Counted from the stretch's first letter, positions 44,230 to 54,403 are shown. The stretch is 64,000 nucleotides of DNA from Vibrio sp. 14G-20 (GCF_026241515.1 NZ_JAPHPW010000004.1:124001-188000); one strand, 5' to 3'. Notes: generated by a model from the sequence alone, not told the origin. A program made the numbers and translations.

Positions 44230-44892
44230 GACTTTGTTGCGTAATTAAATTTAGAGATAGAGCTACCCTGTTATTTGTTTCAGTAAGTTCGGGAGTACTT
44301 CTCCATCTGTAACCGTTGATAAACTTAGCTCGACGGCAATGATCTCATGAGTGTTGGTATCGACGGCAATATGAAGCTTTCGCCAGACTCTACGTTTGCC
44401 ATCCGTACCGTGTTTTTTGACTTTCCATTCACCTTCGCCATAAACCTTAAGGCCAGTAACATCAATGTCTAGGTGCTGTATCGCTCCTCTCGTTTTAGTC
44501 TTAAATGAGACCTCAACTTGCTTGGCTCCACGACTGGTGCAAGTGTAATGCGGACAACTTAATGGAACATGGGCTAACCTAAATACCGAGTCGATAAATC
44601 CTTGCAGCGCTCTCAGTGGCATAGAAAAAACTCGTTTTACCATGAGCGCTGTCGTGATAGCTAAGTCACTGAATCGACGTGGCCTCCCGCGCTTATTCTG
44701 TTTGCTTTGCGCCCACCCGCCTCTTCATCCATCCAAAAGGTCAGAGAACCGCGGTTAATGAGTGATTGGTTGTATTGCTTCCAGTTGGTTGTTTTGTAAC
44801 GAGGTTTAGGCATAGGGCTACGAGAGGGAGTGGACGTAGCTGATCAGATCGTAGGTTCTTGATTTAGTTCCATTGAATTACGCAACAAAGCT
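44230..44892 (-). mobile_element. Internally deleted IS903-like element with pseudogene transposase
   Basis: Inverted ends CTTTGTTGCGTAATT (left, near 44232) and the complement at 44876-44891 mark a 663-bp derivative. The transposase frame, read on the minus strand, has a frameshifted N-terminal part (44644-44812), an open middle of 126 codons (MVKRVFSMPLRALQGFIDSV to DGEVLPNLLKQ) and no C-terminal third. No target duplication is visible. Dead copy, relative of the intact IS at 40164-41204 and of the remnant at 33440. Confidence 0.8.
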
Positions 44893-45486
44893 CCAGTAAA
44901 TGCCGAAAATCGGCTTAAGTCAGTGTCCGGAATTTGTTGACAACTACATAATCATCATTCAGATAACCAGAGCACTTTAGGGCTAGGCTCAACCCCTTTC
45001 TCTTTGAGAATTATATTATTCATAAGGGTGCTGGTTTTGTTGAGTAATTCAGCTTCGTGGTAGAACAGTCCCGTTTCATGTGTTTTTAATCAACGTGACA
45101 AATTCCATACATACCACTTCAAAAAACGGTTATTCAGCCCTTTTATTATCGTCATGTAAACCACATATCTGGGCTTTGCAATACCTTAATCTCTCAGCAA
45201 CATCAGGGCGGGTTACCCCTTTTCTTCTCTGCGTCCACCTTCCTATTACGCCTATTACTTCTACAACTACCCGCTCCCTTTCCTTCAAAACTGAACAAAA
45301 AAAGCAAATTACTATAGCTCACTCATAAAAACATAAAATATAACACCGATTAATATTGTAAATTTTGCTTAATTATAAAAACAAACCAGTGACTCCCTCT
45401 TTGCTCGCGCAAATTATCACGAACAAATACCACTACGCCCTGCCTCTCTGTCGTCAAGAATCGTTGTTCAAGCAAGCTGCAAAACA
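44893..45486. other. Interval without identifiable genes
   Basis: Nearly 600 bases between the decayed IS and the SnoaL-like pseudogene. Short frames exist on both strands but lack ribosome sites and protein-like composition. Nothing further is supported. Confidence 0.4.
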
Positions 45487-45718
45487 ATGAGTCAGTGGGT
45501 ACTGCGTTGCGAAGAAGATATGGCCGGCCTAGCAACTCTGTTCCATGAAGACGCCATTTTTATCTTGAATAGTCAGGGTGACTTTGCGAAAGGCCCGAAA
45601 GCTCTCATAAGATCTAATTGGTAAATAGTTGGCGGTCCCAAAGGAACCGCACTTGAAGTGATGAGATATATAGATGGAGGTTGGTTTATATGTTATTGAC
45701 AACCCAAATGGATTTTAA
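45487..45718 (+). pseudogene. SnoaL/DUF4440-like protein pseudogene
   Basis: A broken frame reading MSQWVLRCEEDMAGLATLFHEDAIF, then a stop at 45622, then GTALEVMRYIDGGWFI and, after a second shift, VIDNPNGF and a TAA. These are the start (E-D--GL--LFHEDA-F) and end (GGW-YVIDNP) of small SnoaL-like NTF2-fold proteins. At least one internal stop and one frameshift make it non-functional. Confidence 0.6.
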
Positions 45719-45825
45719 CTAAGTACAAAACCGTAGCTATTGAGAATCATAAAGTATTGATAGTTAGTGCTGTGACCAAGAATACGAACATTCCTATTGT
45801 TCTCAATTTGAAAGCTTCAGATATT

Positions 45826-45853
45826 AAAGGTCTAGGTAACTCACTAGACCTTT
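45826..45853. terminator. Terminator of the sugar operon
   Basis: A perfect 10-bp stem AAAGGTCTAG/CTAGACCTTT with an eight-base loop, about 50 bases after the pentulose-kinase stop on the minus strand; symmetric enough to work in both directions. Confidence 0.8.
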
Positions 45854-45903
45854 ATTCTCTAAATAGAACTAACTACAGCGACTAACAATACTAAATGAAC
45901 TAT

Positions 45904-47538
45904 CTATAACTCTCCCATTAAACGTTTGTACGCCACGTCATCTTCATACATCTTGTGAAATACTTTATATTTCGCGTCATAGAACCGCTTAATCTTCTCA
46001 GTTTGTGGCATTACGCTCTTACTGATGCGACTCATGGCATTCATAGCGTCTGGGATATCACTGTAGAAATCAGCGGCGACAGAGCCGAGCATTGCAGAGC
46101 CCAGCAATACGGCTTCGCTTTCTTCAGGCAGCAAAATCATACAGCCAGTGGCGTTAGCATGTTCCTGTAAGAAGACACTATTCTTAGTACCACCACCGCA
46201 AGCCATAATGGTATCAATCTCGTATCCAGCTTCGTTCACCACTTCAATGATATGACGTGTACCTAAAGCAATACCTTGTAACGTTGCAAGATATTGCATC
46301 GCCATATCATCAATGGTTTTCGACATTTTAAGGCCAGTAATAGTGCCAGTTAAATGAGGATTAGCACGTGGCGAACGGTTGCCATGGAAGTAAGGCAACA
46401 CATGGATATCTTTCGTCAAAAAAGCTATATCTTCTTTGCTACCAGCAAGTTCTGACAAACGGTTATTAAGCAATTGATAGATGGTTTGACCCAATTTATC
46501 AGCCTGCTCTTTAGCTCTGTCATAGATTGGATGTGAAGTAATAATGTGGTCAATCAAAGCACCCGTTGCTGATTGCCCACCCTCATTAAGCCAGTAACCA
46601 GGTATCATTGCACCGTAGTATGCCCCCCAAACCCCATCGATAAAACGTGCCGTTTTTGATGCCGCCATATGGCAAGAAGAGGTTCCACCAATCAAAGCCA
46701 AACGTTTATTGAAATCCGCTTTTTCACCCGTCATCCCCGCAGCACCTAATACTCCTATACCACCAGCGTGTGCATCGATGATTGAGGTACCAACGGCTGT
46801 TCCGGCCACCAGGCCGAGATCATCCGCCGCATGAACCGTTAGGCCATCCCCGACAAGCTGACCCATTGGTAAAATACGATCGCCAATTGATTGCGCGTTA
46901 TCTTCAAGTAAGTCTTCTAAACCTATCAGTTCAAAGAAACTCTTATCCCACTTACTTTCGTGACCAAGGTAAGTCCATTTACATACAGTTGAACAAAGGG
47001 ATCGACTAGCATCAAAAGTAGCTTTCCAAGTCAGAAAATCTGGTAAGTCAAAGAAATAGCCTGCTTTAGACCATGTATTGTGCATATTTTGTTTTAGCCA
47101 TAATAGCTTTGGTGTTTGCATTTCTGGCGAAATACGGTTGCCAACATATGCCAACACTGGGTGTTCAGTAGTGTTGATGCGGTCAGCTTGCGTGATAGCA
47201 CGGTGGTCCATCCACATCACAATATTTTGTTCACTACGACCTGTTGGGCTAACGGTTAAAGGTTCGCCTTTGTTGTCCAATACAACAAGTGAGCATGTAG
47301 CATCAAAACCAATACCTTTTACTTGAATAGGATCGATATTCGCTTGTGAAACGGCGTCTTTTACTGCCAAACACACGCACTGCCAAATGTTTTCTGAAGA
47401 TTGCTCAACGAAGTCTGCTTGCGGCTTAAACATTTGGGTATCGCGCTTCGCTTCACCGACTTTACGCCCATGAGCATCGAATACACCTGCTCGTGCACTA
47501 CCACTGCCTACGTCAACACCGATAAAATAAATACTCAT
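45904..47538 (-). CDS. FGGY-family pentulose kinase
   Basis: A 544-residue sugar kinase of the FGGY family. The ATP-fold opening FIGVDVGSGSARAGVFD, then VKGIGFDATCSLVVLD, VMWMDHRA with the catalytic aspartate region, ISPEMQTPKLLWLK, FFDLPDFLTW and VCKWTYLGHE are characteristic of the FGGY pentulose-kinase branch (D-ribulokinase-like). It would phosphorylate a ketopentose or pentitol imported by the neighbouring ABC transporter. The length is right for this group and longer than xylulokinase or LsrK. It is the last gene of the operon, 11 bases after the second permease. The exact sugar cannot be read from sequence. Confidence 0.88.
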   Translation of the reverse strand: MSIYFIGVDVGSGSARAGVFDAHGRKVGEAKRDTQMFKPQADFVEQSSENIWQCVCLAVKDAVSQANIDPIQVKGIGFDATCSLVVLDNKGEPLTVSPTGRSEQNIVMWMDHRAITQADRINTTEHPVLAYVGNRISPEMQTPKLLWLKQNMHNTWSKAGYFFDLPDFLTWKATFDASRSLCSTVCKWTYLGHESKWDKSFFELIGLEDLLEDNAQSIGDRILPMGQLVGDGLTVHAADDLGLVAGTAVGTSIIDAHAGGIGVLGAAGMTGEKADFNKRLALIGGTSSCHMAASKTARFIDGVWGAYYGAMIPGYWLNEGGQSATGALIDHIITSHPIYDRAKEQADKLGQTIYQLLNNRLSELAGSKEDIAFLTKDIHVLPYFHGNRSPRANPHLTGTITGLKMSKTIDDMAMQYLATLQGIALGTRHIIEVVNEAGYEIDTIMACGGGTKNSVFLQEHANATGCMILLPEESEAVLLGSAMLGSVAADFYSDIPDAMNAMSRISKSVMPQTEKIKRFYDAKYKVFHKMYEDDVAYKRLMGEL

Positions 47539-47549
47539 ATCCTTCCCCG

Positions 47550-48509
47550 TTAAGCCTTATTTTTTTGTAAGAAGATAAATAGAATCAAGATGCCGCCCCA
47601 CAGCGCCATAGTGAGATAACTGCTCACTCCCAGTAAATTAAGACCACTTTCTAACGTTTGCAGTACAATCAGTGCTAAGCCAATACCAATAATTCGTCCA
47701 AAACCACCATCTGGATTGATGCCACCGAGCACTGAGGCCAAAATCGCAATTAATAAATAAGACTCTCCATAACCAGCTTTAGCTGAGTTGAATTTTGCCA
47801 TCATTACAATTGCAGCCGCCCAACATAGAATTGAAGAGAGCGCATATACATACAATGTGGCTTTTTGAGTATTGATGCCTGAGAATCTTGTTGCTTTCTC
47901 GTTAGAGCCCATCAAGTAAATCGTGCGACCAAGACTTGTATGCTCAAGTAAAGCCCACAAACCCGTCGCAAAACCGACAAACAAGATAAGTGGCATAGGG
48001 ATGCCCATTAACGAGCCATTACCTAGAACCAATAGTGCTTCAGGGAATCCTGAGATTACGCTGCCACCTGAGATAAGGACATTAAGGCCATTGATCAACG
48101 TCATCATACCCAAAGTAGCAAGAATTGGAGAAACTCCAACATAAGCGATTAATGCTCCATTAAGAAGGCCAATTACTACTGCTGTAATCAGACCACCCGC
48201 CAGTGCTAATACCAACATCGCAGAACTATCTGGTGCTTGGGTTATGATGCTCGCCATAACTAAGCCACATGCATTAGTAGTAGCGATGATCGATAGGTTA
48301 ATACCACCAGTCAACATACATACTGCCATTGCCAATGCGAGTAAACCCAATAGCGGCATTTGCGATGACATCGATTGTAAGTTGCCGATTGAGAAAAATG
48401 CTTGACCGCTGGTAAATCCCATCACCACCAAAATACCAACTAAAATAACCAACAAGTAACGAATGTTCTTATCCGTTGGCAGCTTTAAACTATTTAGAAC
48501 CTGTTCCAT
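47550..48509 (-). CDS. Sugar ABC transporter permease (RbsC/AraH family), second
   Basis: A 319-residue inner-membrane permease with 8-10 hydrophobic segments. The family segments LTGGINLSI (transmembrane 2-3), GLLNGALIAYVGVSPILATLGMMTL and the coupling region ATRFSGINTQKATLYVYALSS followed by LLIAILASVLGGINPDGGFG are all present. Its start overlaps the first permease's stop by one base (48509), showing tight coupling. It pairs with that permease to form a heterodimeric channel, as in LsrCD or RhaPQ-type systems. Confidence 0.9.
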   Translation of the reverse strand: MEQVLNSLKLPTDKNIRYLLVILVGILVVMGFTSGQAFFSIGNLQSMSSQMPLLGLLALAMAVCMLTGGINLSIIATTNACGLVMASIITQAPDSSAMLVLALAGGLITAVVIGLLNGALIAYVGVSPILATLGMMTLINGLNVLISGGSVISGFPEALLVLGNGSLMGIPMPLILFVGFATGLWALLEHTSLGRTIYLMGSNEKATRFSGINTQKATLYVYALSSILCWAAAIVMMAKFNSAKAGYGESYLLIAILASVLGGINPDGGFGRIIGIGLALIVLQTLESGLNLLGVSSYLTMALWGGILILFIFLQKNKA

Positions 48510-49507
48510 TATGCCCCCTGCGCAGCTTGTTTCTTCTCATTAATCGCGGTTATACTGATACTGCAAACAATAATCAAACCCGTCACAACGGTGTGCCAGT
48601 AAGAAGGCACGCTTAATAGTGTTAAACCGTTTTTCACTACCGCTAACAAAATCACACCTAAAATCACACCGAATAAGGTTCCTTTGCCTCCCGTCATACT
48701 CGTTCCACCAAGTACTACAGCCGCAAGCACAGTAAGCTCAAAACCCATTAAAGAGTTTGGCGCCACCGATTGAGTAATTTGTGTTTGAACTACTGACGCA
48801 ATACCCGCTAGCGCCCCCATGTAACCATACACAAACAAATTGATGCCAAAAAGGTTTATACCTATACGGCTCGCGGCATCAGCATTACCACCCACAGCGT
48901 ATATTTGAAGGCCTAAACGCGTTTTCGACATTAAAAACGACGTTAACGCAATCATGGCAATTAACGTCAGAATTGGCAGTGACAAGCCATAGTCATAACC
49001 ATCGCTTCCAGTGAAGCTAAATAACTCAACACCGTCCATGAACCAATCAGGGAAACCATATAGCCACTCGCCATTGCTAAAATAAATCAGTAGGCCGAAG
49101 AACAGGTTCAACGTGGAAATGGTTATGATAATCGCCGGTACTTTGAGCTTATAAACCAATGTTGCGTTAATCATACCCAGTAGCACACCAACCAATGCGG
49201 CAATACCAAAGGCAATCATAAAGTTACCGCCAATACTTAGAATGTATGTGGCCGCAACATATTGGGCAATTGCTGCCGTGGCGGGAAATGAAATATCAAC
49301 CCCACCAGCAATAAGCACTACAAATAGACCACAAGCCATGATGCCAAGTAACGCCGAGCTTACTGACATATCGAAGATATTACCTAACGTAAGAAAATCT
49401 TCTGATGTCGCGGTCAGTACCGCTACAATCAGTACGATCATTACGGAGAGATAGAATTCGTGACGCTTGCTAAACGAAGCCAATTGGCGCTTAAATTGAT
49501 TATGCAT
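48509..49507 (-). CDS. Sugar ABC transporter permease (RbsC/AraH family), first
   Basis: A 332-residue permease paralogous to its neighbour, with FVVLIAGGVDISFPATAAIAQYV, MINATLVYKLKVPAIIITISTLNLFFG and ADAASRIGINLFGINLFVYGYMGALAG, then ELTVLAAVVLGGTSMTGGKG. The start is the ATG at 49507, which overlaps the end of the ATPase gene by eight bases; a further in-frame start upstream lies inside that gene. Two different permeases plus one double-ATPase protein is the usual make-up of LsrACDB-like and rhamnose-type importers. Confidence 0.9.
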   Translation of the reverse strand: MHNQFKRQLASFSKRHEFYLSVMIVLIVAVLTATSEDFLTLGNIFDMSVSSALLGIMACGLFVVLIAGGVDISFPATAAIAQYVAATYILSIGGNFMIAFGIAALVGVLLGMINATLVYKLKVPAIIITISTLNLFFGLLIYFSNGEWLYGFPDWFMDGVELFSFTGSDGYDYGLSLPILTLIAMIALTSFLMSKTRLGLQIYAVGGNADAASRIGINLFGINLFVYGYMGALAGIASVVQTQITQSVAPNSLMGFELTVLAAVVLGGTSMTGGKGTLFGVILGVILLAVVKNGLTLLSVPSYWHTVVTGLIIVCSISITAINEKKQAAQGA

Positions 49508-50993
49508 TGACGGCCTCCATGATTTGTTGCTCTGAGCAATTAGTCGGTTGGAAGTCATGGGTAAAACGTCCTTCTTTCATCACAATCACTCGGTGGCTGT
49601 TGTAAAACACTTCAGGAATTTCATCACTCACCATAATGATCGCCATACCACTTGCAGCGAGGTCTTTGGCAATGTTGTAGATGGCTTCTTTGTTAGCGAC
49701 ATCAACACCGACTGTCGGTGAGTCAAGAATCAGAACTTCGGGCTCTGCCGCGATCCACTTGGCAATCGATATGCGCTGCGCGTTACCACCAGAAAGGCTA
49801 GTAACAGGCAATTTTGGATCTGCGACTTTGATTGATAGTGATGAGATAAGCTTTGCCACTAGCTTGTTGGCTTTAAGATGGTCAAGTACACCCGATGGCT
49901 TTTGTAGACGCTTTAGTACCGAAGCAGTAATGTTGTCTTGAATCGACTGGTCCATGACTAATCCAGTTGACATACGGTCTTCTGATACATAACCAATCCC
50001 TTGCGCGATCGCATCACGATTGGAGCTAAACGACGTCAGTTGACCATTAATTAGGATTTCGCCGCTGTCAGGCTTATTCATTCCAAATAATGCCATGCAA
50101 AGCTCGGTACGACCCGCTCCAAGTAATCCAGTAATGGAGACGATTTCACCTGCACGAACCGACAATGACACATTGTGATATTGACCTTGTTTAGTCAGGT
50201 TTTTTACTTCTAGCTTCACATCACCTTGTTGTTGGTATGGCGCTAAAGGCGAAAATTCAAAACGTTGACCTGTCATTAAAAATGCCAACTCGTCGCTATC
50301 CACTTCATCGGTTTGATAGGTACCAATGGTACGGCCATCACGGATAACGGTAATGCGATCAGAGATCTCCATCACTTCGTCGAGTTTGTGGCTAACAAAA
50401 ACAACGGTAACACCTTTCGATTTGAGATCCGCAACAACTTCGATCAGGTGATTGACCTCAGTACGAGTTAACGATGCGGTCGGCTCATCCATGATCATTA
50501 GCTTGGCGTCAGACGCCATCGCTCGACAAATTGCTACCAATTGACACTCTGCAATCGAAAGTTGCTCTACACGCTTATCCAATGGTAGCTTCACGCCTAC
50601 TTTCGCCATTGCTTTAATCGCAATCTCTTCGATACGCTTTTGCTGAACTAATCCCTTTGTCCACTCAACATGATCTTGAATAGCTATGTTTTCTGCGACG
50701 GTAAGGTTAGGGAAAAGCGACAAGTCTTGATAAATAACTTGAATGCCATGTTCAATTGATTGTTGCGGATTTAAGCGTGGATATTTTTTACCTTCAAGTA
50801 GAATTTCAGCACCTTTTTCCGGCGCATGGACACCCGAAATCACTTTGAACAATGTGCTTTTACCACAGCCATTCTTTCCAGCTAAACAGTGTACTTCGCC
50901 TTGGTTGAAGGTTAGGTTAATACCATCCAAGGCTTTCACAGAGCCAAAATGTTTTGACACCTTCTTGAGGGTAATGAAAGGAGTAACAGACAT
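49500..50993 (-). CDS. Sugar ABC transporter ATP-binding protein (RbsA/MglA/LsrA family)
   Basis: A 497-residue protein with two fused ATPase domains. The first has Walker A GKNGCGKST, the signature-loop LSIAECQ and Walker B LMIMDEPTA. The second has GLLGAGRTE in place of a canonical Walker A, the signature LSGGNAQR and Walker B LILDSPTVG. A degenerate second P-loop is normal in this family. The start at 50993 is chosen because GGAAA lies seven bases upstream; an ATG at 51005 has none. It energises import through the two permeases. Confidence 0.92.
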   Translation of the reverse strand: MSVTPFITLKKVSKHFGSVKALDGINLTFNQGEVHCLAGKNGCGKSTLFKVISGVHAPEKGAEILLEGKKYPRLNPQQSIEHGIQVIYQDLSLFPNLTVAENIAIQDHVEWTKGLVQQKRIEEIAIKAMAKVGVKLPLDKRVEQLSIAECQLVAICRAMASDAKLMIMDEPTASLTRTEVNHLIEVVADLKSKGVTVVFVSHKLDEVMEISDRITVIRDGRTIGTYQTDEVDSDELAFLMTGQRFEFSPLAPYQQQGDVKLEVKNLTKQGQYHNVSLSVRAGEIVSITGLLGAGRTELCMALFGMNKPDSGEILINGQLTSFSSNRDAIAQGIGYVSEDRMSTGLVMDQSIQDNITASVLKRLQKPSGVLDHLKANKLVAKLISSLSIKVADPKLPVTSLSGGNAQRISIAKWIAAEPEVLILDSPTVGVDVANKEAIYNIAKDLAASGMAIIMVSDEIPEVFYNSHRVIVMKEGRFTHDFQPTNCSEQQIMEAVNA

Positions 50994-51086
50994 ATGAATT
51001 TCCATAAATCATGGGGTAGAATTGCACTACCCCGAAGTTATTACTTGTTATCGGTAAAACATTAACGAACTTGTCAAAGTTAACGC

Positions 51087-52061
51087 CTAGAAGCCAAGTT
51101 GACGTGCGTTTGTTTTATCAACTTCAAGGATCTTATTAAATTTCACTACACGTTTTTCAGTATCGATTTCAGCATCACCCAAACCTTTAACGTTTACTCC
51201 ATCTGTTACTGCTTTGCCATCAAGCATTTGTTTTGCAACAGCAACCATCGCATAGCCAGCATCGGCAGGGTTCCACAAGTATCCTTTATCAATCTCGCCG
51301 CGCATCAAGTAAGGTGCAGCTTGGCTTGGCATTAAGATACCTACAACACTGATCTTATCTTTAGCTCGTTTCTTCTTAATCGCTTCCCCAGCACCAATGC
51401 CACCTAGAGAACCATAAGAAACAATACCTGCCATATCAGGGTGCGCCTTCATCAAATCGTTGGTCGCTGCGTATGATTGATCGATACTTTCAGCAACAGG
51501 CATGCGGCTGGTCACTTCATACATTTCTGGGTAAGTTTGCTTTTGGTAATCTATTGCTAAATTTGCCCAGTTATTGTGTAACGGCACAGTAAGTGAACCT
51601 ACGTAAACAGCGTATCCACCTTTCTCACCCATATTTTTTGCAAGCTCATCCATAGTCACTTTCGCATAGGATTGGTTATCAATAGTTTCGATATCCCAAT
51701 CAGCTCCGTGCCCGTCCGGAGATTCGTGAGTTAAAACGATAATGCCCTTCTCACGTGCCTTCTTGAATACTGGCTCAAGAACCGTTACGTCATTTGGCAC
51801 AACGGTGATTGCATCGACACCTTTAGCAATCAAGTCTTCAATAATTTTTACTTGTTGTGCTGGATCTGGTGTAGAAGGACCAAGTTGGCGTGCGTTAACA
51901 CCAAAGTCAGTTGCTGCTTGTTCAATACCTTTGTTCATTTGGTTAAACCAAGGAATACCAGATACTTTAACGACGTTTACAATTTCATAGTCTTTAGCGT
52001 GTGCACCTGCAGCAGCAAGAGCAAGAGTTAGTGCAGCAGCTTTTAGTAATACCTTTTTCAT
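51087..52061 (-). CDS. Periplasmic sugar-binding protein (LsrB/RhaS-like)
   Basis: A 324-residue exported binding protein. A signal peptide ends AHA-KDY. The mature protein is a type I periplasmic fold (GIPWFNQMNKGIEQAATDFGV, IIEDLIAKGVDAITVVPND, KKAREKGIIVLTHES, AGIVSYGSLGGIGAGEAI). The look is that of the LsrB/RhaS branch, for AI-2 or deoxysugars, rather than ribose RbsB. The start at 52061 (MKKVLLKAA) has AAGGA nine bases upstream; an ATG six bases earlier is too close to that site. First gene of the operon, with the promoter in the following AT-rich region. The ligand presumably matches the kinase's pentulose. Confidence 0.88.
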   Translation of the reverse strand: MKKVLLKAAALTLALAAAGAHAKDYEIVNVVKVSGIPWFNQMNKGIEQAATDFGVNARQLGPSTPDPAQQVKIIEDLIAKGVDAITVVPNDVTVLEPVFKKAREKGIIVLTHESPDGHGADWDIETIDNQSYAKVTMDELAKNMGEKGGYAVYVGSLTVPLHNNWANLAIDYQKQTYPEMYEVTSRMPVAESIDQSYAATNDLMKAHPDMAGIVSYGSLGGIGAGEAIKKKRAKDKISVVGILMPSQAAPYLMRGEIDKGYLWNPADAGYAMVAVAKQMLDGKAVTDGVNVKGLGDAEIDTEKRVVKFNKILEVDKTNARQLGF

Positions 52062-52658
52062 GTCCATCAATCCTTTTTTATTATGTGTAGGGTTCAATAA
52101 AATTGACGAATACATGCTATCTCATAGTTCAATACAAAAATTACCATGCACAACCAAACCGTGACACAGACACAGTAACGTTAATTCTTACGATCGATAA
52201 TGTTAATAAATAGTTAAATTAACACGTCGAGGTATTTAAAGAACTGAAAATACGACAATAATAACAATTACGCAACATTTACATAACATTACATTTTCAT
52301 ATTTTGCCGTGGAGAATGTTAGGTGGAGAGTCAGATTTCAGTGGCTAATATTAATGAGTGTTTTATTGGTAAAAACCAGACAATGGTCACTATGTATAAG
52401 GCGGAAATTCAATATCTCTTGTATGGAGAGATAACTATTACGGGAAAAGAGTTATAGAGAATTGGTGAGTGCACTAAAGGGTGTAATTAAATAACGAATA
52501 GTAGTTAAGTTCGCATGGCACTCAACATGATTAGAACCTGTGTAACCATTTCTAACCACGTTGAGCGTATTACAGTTTCAAAGTTCGATAAACTTCTATT
52601 GGAATATAGTTGTCGTTAAAGTGTGTAGGTTATACGTTTCTTTTGCACTCCAATGCAA
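52062..52658. other. Promoter region of sugar operon and flank of integrase pseudogene
   Basis: No gene. At 52202-52223 GTTAAT and ATTAAC form an inverted repeat with a 10-base spacer, about 140-160 bases upstream of the binding-protein start, a possible operator. No regulator gene is linked. The remaining sequence shows no direct repeat of the tRNA-Val 3' end that would mark an attachment site. Confidence 0.35.
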
Positions 52659-53878
52659 CTAACTCACAACCTTAAGGCTCTTTTTACCACTCATCGACAA
52701 ACTTCCCGTTGCAGCCCCTTCAATATGATCACTCCACCACGCCATGAGAACTTTACGACGTTCAAGGTAATCAGTACGGTTGTATGCGCTTCTTACCTTA
52801 TCTCTATCTACATGAGAAATGCAGCTTCAATAATGTCTGGATCAAAGTTCTGTTCATTTAGAGTGGTACTAGCTAATGCGCGTAAACCGTGAGAAGTTTG
52901 CCTGCCCTTCATGCCCATTCTTACTAATGCTTTATTTGCTGTCTCTTTGTTGATGTGATTTTTGTTACTTTTGTCTGCTGGGAAAAGGTATTCACTATCA
53001 CCTGTGATGAAATCAATAGTTTCTAATAAATATAGAGTTTGTTTTGTTAAAGGGACGGTATGTACTCTCCCCTTTTTCATTCTTTCAGCAGGAATAACCC
53101 AAAGCATCTTTTCTTTATCAATTTCATCCCAACGTGCCCCGGCCGTTTCAGTTGGTCTTGTCATGGTATGAAGTTGCCATTCTAGCAAGCAGCAAGTGAT
53201 GGGTTTAATTGATGCGTAGTTGATTGTTTTGAGAAGCTCTGGAAGCTCATCAGGAGTTAGCGACGCTTGGTTAGTTACCTTAGCAGTCTCAAATGCTTTA
53301 CCAATGCCAGCAAGCTTGTTGTGTTCAATCACACCCGTGTTCACTGCAAAAGTCATTATCTCATTGAGGTTGCGGCACAAGCGCCCGACTGTTTATAGCT
53401 TACCTTGGTTAGCAATGGGTTTAATTGTTTTGATCGCTTGAGGGGCTGTTATATCACCAAGAGGAAACTTACCTAAGTCAGATAAGAGGTATTTCTCAAT
53501 GCGTTGCTTTAATTTCTTAGCCGTTTGCTCTTTGACGCTTGTTTTCTTCACTTCAAGCCAGTCATCAAATACCGACTGTAACGTATTCGACAATTCTAAC
53601 TGTTTTTCTCTGAGTGTAGTGTCACGGTGTTCTTTAGGATCAATACCATCAGCAAGTAGTTCTCTAGCTTCAATCGCTTTGGTTCTTGCTTTGGCTAGTG
53701 AGACGTCAGGGAACTTACCTAAGGCTAGATTCAAGCACTTTCGTGAAATGGGGTGATAATAAGAAAAAACCCATAGTTTTGTTCCTGTAGGCTTAATCTT
53801 CAATGATAATCCATCACCGTCACCTAAACTTTGCTTGTTTAATTTGAGTAGCCGTTAAACGCTGTACCTTTTCGCCAT
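52659..53878 (-). pseudogene. Tyrosine recombinase (P4-type integrase) pseudogene
   Basis: Minus-strand pieces together make one DUF4102-type phage/island integrase: N-terminal LTATQIKQAK, GDGDGLSLKIKPTGTKLW, SLAKARTKAIEARELLADGIDPKEHR, the core-binding segment, then TRPTETAGARWDEID (catalytic Arg), HGLRALASTTLNE (HxLR), and a frameshifted tail with a SHVDRDKVRSAYNR segment containing the likely catalytic Tyr. Defects are a frameshift near 53835, an in-frame TAA at 53393-53395 (GAA to TAA), and a one-base shift near 52820. It lies 180 bases from the 3' end of tRNA-Val, the usual target of such integrases. Confidence 0.85.
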
Positions 53879-54029
53879 CATCCCCCCTGAAGTAACCTCG
53901 AAATTGCTTAGATCTTAAAAGACTACTTAAGAGATTACTTTAAACGGTGGATTACAACACATCATGGGATCTCTTGGGACCAAAAAATGGTTAAGAGTCT
54001 GATAAAACAAGGAATTACAGGTACAAAAA

Positions 54030-54048
54030 AGCCCACACTAGGTGGGCT
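54030..54048 (-). terminator. Terminator of tRNA-Val
   Basis: Stem AGCCCAC/GTGGGCT; on the minus strand it is followed by six T residues, 14 bases after the tRNA 3' end. Confidence 0.85.
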
Positions 54049-54061
54049 CTTTCGTATAATT

Positions 54062-54138
54062 TGGTGCCCGCTACTGGACTCGAACCAGTGACACCTTGCA
54101 TGTCATGCAAGTACTCTAACCAACTGAGCTAAGCGGGC
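54062..54138 (-). tRNA. tRNA-Val(GAC)
   Basis: A 77-base cloverleaf including encoded CCA. The acceptor stem is GCCCGCT/AGCGGGC, the D stem GCTC/GAGT, the anticodon stem CTTGC/GCAAG with loop ATGACAT, giving anticodon GAC for valine, and the T stem ACTGG/CCAGT with loop TTCGAGT. All stems pair apart from one G-U in the D arm. It is the likely target of the neighbouring decayed integrase. Confidence 0.93.
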
Positions 54139-54403
54139 AAATGCTTTGAAACTTAACTAACCGCTTTACTAAGTGGCTAACGCTTCAGAACGAGATGGAT
54201 AATAACGAGTGAATGGGTAGCGTGCAAGGATAAATTTGCACAAAACTGTTCGTTTGCTTTTAAAAACAACAATCAGAATAAATTTTAAACACAAAGCAGA
54301 TCAATGGCTTGAAGTAGATCACATTTCGCCTCTACTTCAATAGCTACATACATCTGTCTGTTTCGTGTCTTGTTTCTCAGATGAAACGTTTTGACTTAAG
54401 ATA

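Noticed and set aside
45080..45328. Open frame of about 80 codons on the plus strand
   Set aside because: No ribosome site, no domain and non-protein-like composition between IS debris and a pseudogene.
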